A stretch of DNA of 17,408 nt, taken from RGIG1681 sp045657465 (GTDB lineage: Bacteria > Bacillota > Clostridia > Christensenellales > UBA1242). The notes under the pieces are model-generated. The model was not told the origin of the DNA, did not search any database, and was given only the letters and a program-made list of their open reading frames with translations. A program made the translations under genes and the position numbers. Below are positions 9,083 to 15,460 of the stretch, piece after piece (the first letter of the stretch is position 1; each line of letters starts with the position of its first letter). The DNA is taken from assembly GCA_045657465.1 (NCBI GenBank), contig JAZOTD010000022.1, positions 1-17,408 of the forward strand, in the 5' to 3' direction.

Positions 9083-10318
9083 ATGTTTAATTTAGAAGCA
9101 TTAAAGATAGTTAATGAAGTCGAGGCAGAATGTCAGCCAATTTTTGCAAAACTAGAAGAGATTTGTCTTTATAATCAAAAGAAAGTGCTTGATGCATTTC
9201 GTGATTCAAATGTAAATTTGTCAGATATGGCATCGTCAACGGGTTATGGAAATGATGATAGAGCAAGAGTTAAACTTTCAGAAGTTTATGCAAAGGCTTT
9301 TGGTGCCGAAACTGGTATTGTTAGCCCATTAATAACAAGTGGAACTCATGCGCTTACAATCGCGTTGTTTGGAATTTTAAGACCAGATGATGTAATGTTT
9401 TCGGTTACTGGAAAGCCATATGACACTTTGATTGATGTTATTTTTGGTGAAGGAATTGGTTCGCTTAAAGACTTCAAAGTTAAGTATGAAGATGTTGAGC
9501 TTGTAGATAATGATTTTGATTATGAAAATATTGAAAAACAAATTAAAAATTTAAAACCAAGAATGGTTTATGTTCAAAGATCTAGAGGTTACACTTCAAG
9601 AGAATCTCTTTCTGTTGAAAAGATTGAAAGATTGATTAAGTTTGTTAAAAATATTGATAGTAAAATAATTGTAATGGTTGACAATTGTTATGGTGAATTT
9701 GTTGAAACGTTGGAGCCAACCAACGTTGGTGCAGATGTTATGGTGGGTTCACTTATCAAAAATGCAGGTGGTGGAATTGCTCCAACAGGTGCATATATTG
9801 TGGGAACAAATTATGCTATTGAACAGATTTCATCTAGATTTATTGCACCATCAATTGGTCTTGAGATTGGTTCATATGCTGGTAGTTACACTCCATTTTT
9901 TCAAGGTGTGTTTTCAGCTCCACATGTGGTGTTGAGTGCGCTCAAAGGTAGCATTTTATTTGGAAGAGTTGCTGAAAAATTTGGTGTTAAATCAACACCG
10001 CTTTTTGGGGATATGCCGCACGATATTGTTCGAACAATTGTGTTTGGAAAAGAAGATGGTTTGGTTGAGTTTTGCAGAACAATTCAAAAGTTGAGTCCAG
10101 TTGACAGTTCGGTTGTTCCATATCCTTGGGATATGCCTGGCTATAATGATAAAGTTATTATGGCAGCTGGTGCATTTGTTCAAGGTTCTTCAATTGAACT
10201 TTCTGCGGATGGACCTATTCGTGAACCATATATTGCGTATATGCAAGGTGGTTTGACATATGAACATGTAAAACTTGTGACAATTGACTTTGTTGAAAAT
10301 TATTTTTTAAAGAAATAA
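9083..10318 (+). CDS. Methionine gamma-lyase-like PLP enzyme (YnbB / 'aluminium resistance' family)
   Basis: A fold-type I PLP-dependent protein of the family annotated as methionine gamma-lyase family or aluminium-resistance protein (YnbB in Bacillus subtilis). Its substrate is not established, and sequence alone does not show sulfur-amino-acid lyase activity. The family hallmarks are present: TGYGNDDRARVKLSEVYAKAFGAE near the N-terminus, SGTHALTIALFGILRPDD (cofactor phosphate-binding region), VDNCYGEF (the Asp that contacts the PLP ring), and SLIKNAGGGIAPTGAYIVG with the probable Schiff-base lysine K226. The C-terminal half includes FGDMPHDIVRTI and the conserved AAGAFVQGSSIELSADGPIREPY. 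The 411-residue length is normal. AAGGAG precedes ATG 9083. In Clostridia this gene commonly follows mutL-miaA-hfq; here it follows mutL directly after a 133-bp gap. A strong terminator at 10350-10378 ends it as a single-gene unit. Confidence 0.9.
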   Translation: MFNLEALKIVNEVEAECQPIFAKLEEICLYNQKKVLDAFRDSNVNLSDMASSTGYGNDDRARVKLSEVYAKAFGAETGIVSPLITSGTHALTIALFGILRPDDVMFSVTGKPYDTLIDVIFGEGIGSLKDFKVKYEDVELVDNDFDYENIEKQIKNLKPRMVYVQRSRGYTSRESLSVEKIERLIKFVKNIDSKIIVMVDNCYGEFVETLEPTNVGADVMVGSLIKNAGGGIAPTGAYIVGTNYAIEQISSRFIAPSIGLEIGSYAGSYTPFFQGVFSAPHVVLSALKGSILFGRVAEKFGVKSTPLFGDMPHDIVRTIVFGKEDGLVEFCRTIQKLSPVDSSVVPYPWDMPGYNDKVIMAAGAFVQGSSIELSADGPIREPYIAYMQGGLTYEHVKLVTIDFVENYFLKK

Positions 10319-10332
10319 ACATCTACTTGCTT

Positions 10333-10361
10333 GAATATTAGAATAAATTAACTCATATTTT
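10333..10361 (+). promoter_or_regulatory. Sigma-E-like (mother-cell sporulation) promoter for yqfC-yqfD
   Basis: GAATATT at 10333-10339 fits the B. subtilis sigma-E -35 consensus (KMATATT) exactly. After 14 bp comes CATATTTT at 10354-10361, matching 6 of 8 positions of the -10 consensus CATACAHT. The next gene pair belongs to the sigma-E regulon in B. subtilis, which fits. The -10 lies inside the left arm and loop of the terminator of the preceding gene. Transcription would begin about 6-7 bases after the -10, at or beside the A of the yqfC ATG (10367). Assignment rests on motif match and gene identity only. Confidence 0.5.
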
Positions 10362-10378
10362 TTAATATGAGTTTTTTT
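10350..10378 (+). terminator. Rho-independent terminator of the PLP enzyme gene
   Basis: A perfect 10-bp stem, AACTCATATT (10350-10359) with AATATGAGTT (10364-10373), closes a 4-nt T loop. The T-run at 10372-10378 begins within the last stem bases. It lies 31 bp after the stop at 10318. The stem is AT-rich, so strength is uncertain. The right arm contains the yqfC start codon. Confidence 0.75.
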
Positions 10379-10630
10379 AATGATGTTTTAAGTTATTTTA
10401 AAGTTGAAGATAGGTTGAAAAAAATTGTTGTTACAATGGTTTTAGGTGTTGGAGTTGCGGTGTTTGGAGACCTAAAAGTGGCTGAACTGGCAAAAGAAAA
10501 AATTGTTTTAAAAGGGAAAAAAGAATCTGTTGAAATTTTGGGTGAAGATATGTTTATTTCATCAATGTCAAAGGGTGAAGTTTTTGTTTCTGGAAAGATA
10601 ATTTCTGTTGGTTCAGGTGGAATATGTTAG
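10367..10630 (+). CDS. yqfC: Sporulation protein YqfC (YabP/YqfC family)
   Basis: Small protein of the YabP/YqfC family, produced in the mother cell during sporulation in B. subtilis; its molecular role is unknown. The 87-residue product has the family's short beta-rich pattern: VFGDLKV, then EKIVLKGKKESVEILGEDMFI, then GEVFVSGKIISVGS. Its place immediately upstream of yqfD, with a 7-bp overlap, is the diagnostic context. An in-frame TAA at 10349-10351 and the lack of an alternative start codon before 10367 make this ATG the first possible start. It has no Shine-Dalgarno sequence and lies within the preceding terminator hairpin, at the predicted transcription start of the sigma-E-like promoter. 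A leaderless message is therefore possible. Internal alternatives (TTG 10415, ATG 10436) also lack a good ribosome site. Family sequences conserve little, so the name depends largely on synteny. Confidence 0.75.
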   Translation: MSFFNDVLSYFKVEDRLKKIVVTMVLGVGVAVFGDLKVAELAKEKIVLKGKKESVEILGEDMFISSMSKGEVFVSGKIISVGSGGIC

Positions 10631-11709
10631 ACAGAATTTATTTGAAAATTAATGGTTTAAATATTTCACGATTTATAGATAAATTGATTAATAAAGGACT
10701 ATATTTGCAGGAGTTAAAATTTGGTTCAAACCATGTTAAGTTGTGCATAAAATCAAAAGATTTTGAATTGTTTAAAAATATATGTAAAAAAGAGCATATA
10801 CAATATGAAATAATCTCAAGAAGTTCGATTAAAAATCTGATTAACAGTTTAAGGTTTTGTTTGGGGTTTGTTTTGGCCATTGTCTTGACAGTGTGCTATT
10901 TAGTGTCTTTTAGTGGAGTGGTTGAAGATTTAAAAATAAGTTATGATTCTGCCGCTTATTATGAAATTTCAAAAGTTGAAAAAGTTTTGGGCGAATATGG
11001 GATTAAAGAAGGTGGTTATACCAAGTTTTCATCAAAGGAAATTGAACAGATTTTAATGACTGAATTAAATGATATATCTGGATGCAGTGTGATTAAAAAG
11101 GGTTCGAATATGTCTATTTTTATATATCCTGAAATAAAAAATAATTTAAAAGAAAAAGAATTGATTTCAAAGTTTGATGCGGTAATAACTGAAATTGATA
11201 TTTTTGCGGGTCAGTCGAAATTCAAGGTTGGTGATATTGTTAAAAAAGGAGATGTTTTGGTTTTTGATGAGACTGAAGCAAGGGCGTCTGTGAAAGGAAG
11301 AGTTTGTTTTTCAACTTCAAAAATTTACAATGAAAAGCAACAAAGCATTGTTTACACTGGCAGATATTTTGTCAATCATGGTGTGAATATATTTAATAAA
11401 AAACTATATAAACAAAGAAAAAATAACATATTTTCACAATATTTAACCAAAAAATGCAGTTTTTATTTATGTGAAAATTATTTTTTGCCAATATTTGTAG
11501 AAAGTGAATATGTGTTTGAAATAGAGATAGAAGAACAAGTAATTTTATTTGAAGAGTGTGAAAATGATATAAAAAGAGAACTTGCCAACGAACTAAAAAA
11601 GAATTCAGCTGTTGACATTAATGATAACAATATTTCGTTTTCAATTGTGAGAGATGGAAACTATGTTAGAATTGATTGTTATGCCGAAGTTGAAACCGAA
11701 CTAATATAA
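10624..11709 (+). CDS. yqfD: Sporulation protein YqfD
   Basis: Membrane protein of the YqfD family, made under sigma-E in the mother cell and involved in sporulation by an unknown mechanism. Visible architecture: a cytosolic N-terminal domain (1-72), one membrane segment (about 76-98, LRFCLGFVLAIVLTVCYLVSF), a POTRA-like stretch (VEKVLGEYGIKEGGYTKFSSKEIEQILM...ISGCSVIKKGSNMSIFIYPEI), then the characteristic AVITEIDIFAGQSKFKVGDIVKKGDVLVFDE segment, which resembles a barrel-sandwich or lipoyl-like fold in YqfD proteins. It has 361 residues, a little shorter than the B. subtilis protein of nearly 400. ATG 10624 overlaps the yqfC stop, with AGGTGG three bases upstream, implying translational coupling. 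A terminator follows at 11722. In most relatives phoH comes next; it is missing here. Confidence 0.88.
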   Translation: MLDRIYLKINGLNISRFIDKLINKGLYLQELKFGSNHVKLCIKSKDFELFKNICKKEHIQYEIISRSSIKNLINSLRFCLGFVLAIVLTVCYLVSFSGVVEDLKISYDSAAYYEISKVEKVLGEYGIKEGGYTKFSSKEIEQILMTELNDISGCSVIKKGSNMSIFIYPEIKNNLKEKELISKFDAVITEIDIFAGQSKFKVGDIVKKGDVLVFDETEARASVKGRVCFSTSKIYNEKQQSIVYTGRYFVNHGVNIFNKKLYKQRKNNIFSQYLTKKCSFYLCENYFLPIFVESEYVFEIEIEEQVILFEECENDIKRELANELKKNSAVDINDNNISFSIVRDGNYVRIDCYAEVETELI

Positions 11710-11721
11710 TCGCAAATGCTT

Positions 11722-11751
11722 AAACAAGGAGTTAGAACTCCTTGTTTTGTT
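11722..11751 (+). terminator. Rho-independent terminator after yqfD
   Basis: An 11-bp perfect stem (AAACAAGGAGT at 11722-11732, ACTCCTTGTTT at 11737-11747) with a TAGA loop is followed by a T-rich tail that continues through 11751 with a single G interruption. It starts 13 bp after the yqfD stop and ends before the next promoter, isolating the sporulation pair from the ybeY operon. Confidence 0.88.
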
Positions 11752-11764
11752 GTGCAATAATTAT

Positions 11765-11793
11765 TTTACATTTCTTGCAATTTATTTTATAAT
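11765..11793 (+). promoter_or_regulatory. Sigma-A promoter for ybeY-era-yqzL
   Basis: The -35 TTTACA (11765-11770) and the perfect -10 TATAAT (11788-11793) have a 17-bp spacer. The predicted start near 11800 falls just before GGAG at 11801-11804, so the leader is only about 10 nt long. Confidence 0.85.
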
Positions 11794-11810
11794 TTAGTTA
11801 GGAGAATGTT

Positions 11811-12284
11811 ATGAATATTATTGAAGTTGGTGGTAAAGTTTGTTTTTTGTATAAAAGACTTGCAAGGAAGACTGCATTAAAAGTGCTTGAAATAATGAAT
11901 CAACCAGATGGTCTTGAAGTTGCAATCGATTTTGTTTCTGCAGAGGAAATTAAGAGACTAAACAAAGAAACAAGAAACATTGATAAAGTGACTGATGTTC
12001 TCTCATATCCTGCATTTGAAATTAAGGCTGGAGATGCATTAGATTTGGCTAGTGACGAAGTGGCATTTTTGAAAACTGAAAAAGGATGTGTTCATTTTGG
12101 AGATATGGCACTATGTTTAGAACAATGCAAGAAACAAGCAAAAGAATATGGTGTGTCGGTTAAAAGTGAGATTAAAAAGCTGGTTGTTCATAGCATGCTT
12201 CATTTGATGGGGTATGACCATATTAAAGATACTGATTTTGAAATTATGAATAAAAAAGAGCAAGAAATTGCTGAATTAATTTAG
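11811..12284 (+). CDS. ybeY: Endoribonuclease YbeY (rRNA maturation factor)
   Basis: Metal-dependent RNase involved in 16S rRNA 3'-end maturation and ribosome quality control. The UPF0054 signature HxxxHxxGYDH is intact, with the three metal-binding histidines H127, H131 and H137 in HSMLHLMGYDH. Upstream are the family segments SAEEIKRLNKETRNIDKVTDVLSYP and FGDMALCLEQCKKQAKEYG. The length of 157 residues is typical. GGAG seven bases upstream supports ATG 11811. It is the first gene of a transcription unit with era 12 bp downstream; dgkA and cdd, often found between the two in Firmicutes, are absent. The joint position with Era, another 16S rRNA-binding factor, fits a small-subunit biogenesis operon. 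Confidence 0.96.
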   Translation: MNIIEVGGKVCFLYKRLARKTALKVLEIMNQPDGLEVAIDFVSAEEIKRLNKETRNIDKVTDVLSYPAFEIKAGDALDLASDEVAFLKTEKGCVHFGDMALCLEQCKKQAKEYGVSVKSEIKKLVVHSMLHLMGYDHIKDTDFEIMNKKEQEIAELI

Positions 12285-12296
12285 GGGTGTGATGTT

Positions 12297-13187
12297 ATGA
12301 AATTTAAATCTGGATTTGTTGCAATTATTGGAAAACCAAATGTTGGAAAAAGTAGTTTGGTTAATGAACTTGTGGGTGAAAAAGTTTCAATCATTAGCCC
12401 AAAGGCTCAAACTACAAGAAATAGAATTTTTGGAATTAAGAACGGCAAAGATTATCAAATTGTTTTTGTTGATACTCCTGGGGTTCAACACACACAAACA
12501 AAGCTTGGTGATTATATGACAAAAGCAACTGAAGGTGCAACTGCTGATGTTGATGCAATTGTGATTGTTTTAGATGCACTTCGAATTAAACAAGAAGACT
12601 TTAAGATTATTGAAAAATATGAAAAAGTGAAATGTCCAGTTTTTGTTGTTATTAATAAAATTGAAATCACTAATTTTGAAAAGATGTATCCAGTGCTTGC
12701 AAAACTCAACAAGTATTCATTTGTGAAAAAGTTTATCACGGTTTCGGCTATAAGAAAACTTAATATAGAAGAACTAGAGAATGCACTTATTGAATGCTTG
12801 CCAGAAGGTGAACCATTTTATCCAGTTGATGAATATACTGATAAGTCGCTTAGGTTTATGTGTAGTGAAATTATTAGAGAAAAGGCACTTTTATATTTGC
12901 AAGAAGAAATTCCACATGGAATAGCTGTTGAAATTGTTACATTTGAAGAAAAGAAAAAATTGGTTACCATAAATGCAAATTTGGTAACTGAAAGTGATAG
13001 GCATAAACAAATCATTATTGGAAAGAATGGCGAAATGTTAAAGCAAATTGGTATGTGGGCTAGAAAGGATATTGAAAAATTGGTTGGTACAAAAGTTATG
13101 CTTGACTTGTTTGTGAAAGTAAAAAAAGATTGGAAAGATGATTCTAATGCACTCATAGATTTAGGGTTTAACAAAAAAGATATTTAG
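12297..13187 (+). CDS. era: GTPase Era (30S ribosome assembly)
   Basis: Essential GTPase that binds near the 3' end of 16S rRNA during 30S assembly. G motifs: G1 GKPNVGKS (12-19), G2 Thr in AQTTR (T40), G3 DTPG (59-62), G4 NKIE (120-123), G5 SAI (150-152). The C-terminal type II KH domain is present with IIGKNGEMLKQIG (GxxG loop 242-245). The G4 motif ends in Glu rather than the Asp of the NKxD consensus that contacts the guanine base; this is the only oddity. The 296-residue length is normal. A GGGGTG ribosome site lies before ATG 12297, and the gene follows ybeY by 12 bp. A small YqzL-like gene and recO follow, as in Bacillus and many Clostridia. Confidence 0.97.
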   Translation: MKFKSGFVAIIGKPNVGKSSLVNELVGEKVSIISPKAQTTRNRIFGIKNGKDYQIVFVDTPGVQHTQTKLGDYMTKATEGATADVDAIVIVLDALRIKQEDFKIIEKYEKVKCPVFVVINKIEITNFEKMYPVLAKLNKYSFVKKFITVSAIRKLNIEELENALIECLPEGEPFYPVDEYTDKSLRFMCSEIIREKALLYLQEEIPHGIAVEIVTFEEKKKLVTINANLVTESDRHKQIIIGKNGEMLKQIGMWARKDIEKLVGTKVMLDLFVKVKKDWKDDSNALIDLGFNKKDI

Positions 13188-13244
13188 CAGATGAATAAAA
13201 TCTTGAAATCCGTGCAATATTTAGTTACAAGGAGATTAAAGAAT

Positions 13245-13397
13245 ATGGCAGATATTAAAACTTATAAGAAACTTGAAAATTTGGGTTGGGATGCCTTTGA
13301 AAAAACAGGTGACATTAATGACTATGGAATGGTTGTTTCAGCCCGTGAAAAAATCAAACAATTAGAACAAGAACAAGATATGGGTAGAGAAATGTAA
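13245..13397 (+). CDS. yqzL: YqzL-like small protein
   Basis: A 50-residue, soluble, charged protein. The segment LGWDAFEKTGDINDYGMV matches the short YqzL pattern (Trp, three residues on a Phe, then TGxIxxY), and YqzL genes sit between era and recO in Bacillus and relatives, exactly as here. Function is unknown. The start at 13245 is chosen because AAGGAG lies ten bases upstream at 13229-13234; the in-frame ATG at 13191 would add 18 residues that look nothing like the family and has no ribosome site. The C-terminal half (SAREKIKQLEQEQD) is probably a short helix. It is part of the ybeY-era unit, 57 bp after era. The family is very small, so the assignment rests on a few residues and synteny. 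Confidence 0.65.
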   Translation: MADIKTYKKLENLGWDAFEKTGDINDYGMVVSAREKIKQLEQEQDMGREM

Positions 13398-13452
13398 AAA
13401 TGCAAAAATTTATTAATTTGATTGAAAAATCATGTTAATTTTGCTCAAATAA

Positions 13453-13461
13453 TGATAAAAT
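13453..13461 (+). promoter_or_regulatory. Possible extended -10 promoter for recO
   Basis: TGATAAAAT (13453-13461) fits an extended -10 (TGn plus TAAAAT, one mismatch). There is no good -35 at 17 bp (TGTTAA). The predicted start near 13468 would give a leader of about 16 nt, in line with the short leaders before miaB and ybeY. The 86-bp gap after the small gene makes a local promoter plausible, but readthrough from the ybeY promoter is equally possible. Confidence 0.35.
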
Positions 13462-13483
13462 TGCGTTTTTTAACAAATGAAGT

Positions 13484-14221
13484 ATGGAAGAGATTAGGCT
13501 TAAAGGAATTGTTGTCAAGGCAAAAGATTATCAAGATAGTGACAAGTTGGTTACTATCTTTTCTGCTGAAAGAGGGTTGATTTATGCCAGAGCTAGGGGC
13601 GTGAAAAAGAACAAAGCAAAGCTCGCGTTTGCTGTTCAACCTTTTGCTTTTATTGAATTTATGCTCAGTGAAAAAAATGGATTCTACACAATTATTAATG
13701 CGACTAGCATAGACCAGTTTTATGATGTGACGTTAGATTTTGATAACTACATTTTCATGATGGCGTGTTTAGAAATTTGTGAGAAATGTGTTAAAGAAAA
13801 TGATGTTCAGCAGGAATTGTTTTTATTGTTATTAAACTCGTTAAAAAAAGTGTGCTATTCAAAAGCATCAGCAATGCTTGTGTTTATCAAATTTATGTTT
13901 GAGGCAATGAAATATTTGGGCTTTGCTTTTGAATTTAATGAATGTGTGTGTTGTGGTGAAAAATTAAATGACAACCTGTTTGCATTTTCTTATGACAACA
14001 ACGGAATGCTTTGTGGAAAGTGTTCTAACAAAAATGATTATGTTGAACTTTCAAAAGGTGAATATGCGATATTAAAAAATGTCAGTATGACTGATATGGA
14101 GAATCTTTTAAACTTGAAGTTTTTGTCTCGCGATGATTTAATTTCTGTGATTTCGATGCTATGCAAAACCTTTAGGTTAATGACTGACGAAGAAATTTTA
14201 ACTATAAAACAATTTTTATAA
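13484..14221 (+). CDS. recO: DNA repair protein RecO
   Basis: Recombination mediator that, with RecR (and RecF), loads RecA onto SSB-coated single-stranded DNA and can anneal complementary strands. N-terminal OB-fold: RLKGIVVKAKDYQDSDKLVTIFSAERGLIYARARGVKK (about 5-80). The helical C-terminal part carries a four-cysteine zinc site, C154/C157 (CVCCGEKL) and C177/C180 (CGKC), the arrangement of the zinc-containing RecO type. The length of 245 is normal. ATG 13484 must be the start or lie before it, because an in-frame TGA occupies 13478-13480; the ribosome site is weak (GAAG). It follows era and the YqzL-like gene as in Bacillus; glyQS, often next, is replaced by an unrecognised gene starting 18 bp after the stop. 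Confidence 0.95.
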   Translation: MEEIRLKGIVVKAKDYQDSDKLVTIFSAERGLIYARARGVKKNKAKLAFAVQPFAFIEFMLSEKNGFYTIINATSIDQFYDVTLDFDNYIFMMACLEICEKCVKENDVQQELFLLLLNSLKKVCYSKASAMLVFIKFMFEAMKYLGFAFEFNECVCCGEKLNDNLFAFSYDNNGMLCGKCSNKNDYVELSKGEYAILKNVSMTDMENLLNLKFLSRDDLISVISMLCKTFRLMTDEEILTIKQFL

Positions 14222-14239
14222 ACTTTGGGAGAAAATGAT

Positions 14240-14878
14240 ATGAGAAGTAACAAAAGAAAAATTGATGAGCATATTGAAGACATTGTGACTGAAATTGATT
14301 GTCCGCATTGTGCCATGGTTTATAAGGCAGATGGCAAAGATAAGAAGGTTATGGATATGTTTCATCAAGTACATTGGGTTTCTGTTCACCCTGAATTTTT
14401 TGGTGAAGCTGAACAGATTGAAGAAAATGTGTTTAGATGTTCATCTTGTTTTAAGTATTTTGTGCTTGATTTAATGAAAATGAAAACAAGACCACTTAAG
14501 AGAATTGAAAGAAAAAGAGTTGACCCACAGGCTAGATTTCATCACAGAACAATGAAGTTTTCACAACTTGAAGCTGCATATATTGGACTTCAACGTTTTT
14601 CACAAATAACAATCACTGGTTTTGATGAAGAAATGGGAATTTTACATTTTAAAGATGCTTATCACAACGACTGCAAGGTTGAACTGGCTCCAATGATTTT
14701 GAAGGCGTTTATAGTTGACACGGCTGCAGATATGAGAGTGAAAAACTCAATTATTAAAGCGATAAGAATTGAAAAAGATTATTCATATAATTATCGTCCT
14801 GGAGATGAACTTGAAGAAAATCAAATCAAAACGCCAGATTATGAAATTGAAGAGAGTGAAAGGGAGAGGCGTGATTAG
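14240..14878 (+). CDS. Unrecognised protein with two CxxC pairs (possible zinc binding)
   Basis: I do not recognise this 212-residue protein. It has two CxxC pairs, CPHC (21-24) and CSSC (67-70), which could form one zinc site with an unusually long 42-residue insert between the pairs. The insert is His/Trp rich (FHQVHWVSVHPEFFGE). The middle is strongly basic (MKMKTRPLKRIERKRVDPQARFHHR, about 80-105), the sort of patch that could contact nucleic acid. A mixed alpha/beta part follows, and the tail is acidic (DELEENQ...EEESERERRD type). No membrane segment or signal peptide is present. ATG 14240 is chosen for GGGAG eight bases upstream; an earlier TTG (14225) overlaps that site. It follows recO by 18 bp and is probably co-transcribed with it. 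Codon use is like its neighbours, so recent transfer is unlikely. Confidence 0.8.
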   Translation: MRSNKRKIDEHIEDIVTEIDCPHCAMVYKADGKDKKVMDMFHQVHWVSVHPEFFGEAEQIEENVFRCSSCFKYFVLDLMKMKTRPLKRIERKRVDPQARFHHRTMKFSQLEAAYIGLQRFSQITITGFDEEMGILHFKDAYHNDCKVELAPMILKAFIVDTAADMRVKNSIIKAIRIEKDYSYNYRPGDELEENQIKTPDYEIEESERERRD

Positions 14879-14884
14879 TTGCTA

Positions 14885-14913
14885 TTGACATTTAGCTAAA
14901 AATTAAATATAAT
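14885..14913 (+). promoter_or_regulatory. Perfect-consensus sigma-A promoter
   Basis: TTGACA (14885-14890) and TATAAT (14908-14913) both match the consensus completely, with the ideal 17-bp spacer. The start would be near 14920, giving a leader of about 40 nt with GGAGG at 14952-14956. A 7-bp inverted repeat links ATTGACA (14884-14890, covering the -35) with TGTCAAT (14937-14943) in the leader. Confidence 0.88.
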
Positions 14914-14960
14914 TCGTCTGCTTAAAATAAGATAATTGTCAATTTGCAGTTGGAGGAATT

Positions 14961-15365
14961 ATGTTTGATAGGTCACAATATAATACGAGTAATTATATGA
15001 TTGCTACTGGGGATTTGAGAGAAGTTGAAAATTTGAAAAAGGCAATGGATAGGTTTTTAATTGCAATTGAACTTCCAATCATTAAAACAGATGACAAGGC
15101 TACAATTTATAACGTTGGAGTGAAAGATCCAACTCCATATATGAAAGAAATTGAATATAGATTCAAACATGAATTAGTGTCACTTGCTTATGTTTTGGTT
15201 AAACGATATGGGTTTAAGTGTAAGGTTGGAATCTATGATGGTTTTGAGCCTTTGTCAAACGATGAAATTGTTCCTGGGCAAAGCATGCCATTTGATATTT
15301 ATATGAAAGTGATGAGAGTTGATGAGTCTATTGAAAAGTCACAAAAGCAAATGGGTGATGAATAA
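14961..15365 (+). CDS. Unrecognised 134-residue protein
   Basis: I do not recognise this protein. It is a soluble, single-domain candidate with mixed alpha/beta character: a short N-terminus (FDRSQYNTSNYMIATGD), a helix (LREVENLKKAMDRFLIAIE), a turn rich in polar residues (KTDDKATIYNVGVKDPTPYMKEIEYRF), a hydrophobic helix (HELVSLAYVLVKRYGF), strands (KCKVGIYDGFEPL) and a charged tail (DESIEKSQKQMGDE). No catalytic motif, signal peptide or membrane span is evident. Start ATG 14961 has GGAGG four bases upstream. It is transcribed alone, with its own consensus promoter and a terminator 5 bp after its stop, which suggests strong constitutive expression unless repressed. Base composition and codon use match the neighbours. 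Confidence 0.82.
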   Translation: MFDRSQYNTSNYMIATGDLREVENLKKAMDRFLIAIELPIIKTDDKATIYNVGVKDPTPYMKEIEYRFKHELVSLAYVLVKRYGFKCKVGIYDGFEPLSNDEIVPGQSMPFDIYMKVMRVDESIEKSQKQMGDE

Positions 15366-15370
15366 TTTTG

Positions 15371-15391
15371 CACTGCTTTGGCAGTGTTTTT
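15371..15391 (+). terminator. Rho-independent terminator after the 134-residue protein gene
   Basis: Stem CACTGC (15371-15376) / GCAGTG (15381-15386), loop TTTG, then five T's (15387-15391) and a further T-rich stretch. It begins 5 bp after the stop codon. Confidence 0.85.
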
Positions 15392-15430
15392 ATTTTGCAA
15401 AAAAAAGTTGTTTTTATGACGATTAGATGT

Positions 15431-15451
15431 TTTATAAATTTGGTTTATAAA
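15431..15451. repeat. Tandem TTTATAAA palindromes upstream of ppdK
   Basis: The 8-bp palindrome TTTATAAA occurs at 15431-15438 and again at 15444-15451, a 13-bp period. It could be a protein-binding repeat or chance in AT-rich DNA. Each copy holds a TATAAA that could act as a weak -10, but no good -35 is correctly spaced. Confidence 0.5.
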
Positions 15452-15460
15452 GATGGGTTG

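Noticed and set aside
12818..13174. 118-residue antisense reading frame within era
   Set aside because: Fully inside a well-supported gene, Ser/Phe/Ile-rich composition typical of the reverse strand of AT-rich coding DNA.
13191..13244. Longer start for the YqzL-like gene
   Set aside because: No ribosome site and the extra residues are unlike the family; AAGGAG at 13229-13234 supports 13245.
13419..13432. Small hairpin TGATT-GAAA-AATCA between the YqzL-like gene and recO
   Set aside because: Only five weak base pairs and no proper T-run, so not a credible terminator.
14225..14239. TTG start for the protein after recO
   Set aside because: It overlaps the GGGAG ribosome site that properly serves ATG 14240.
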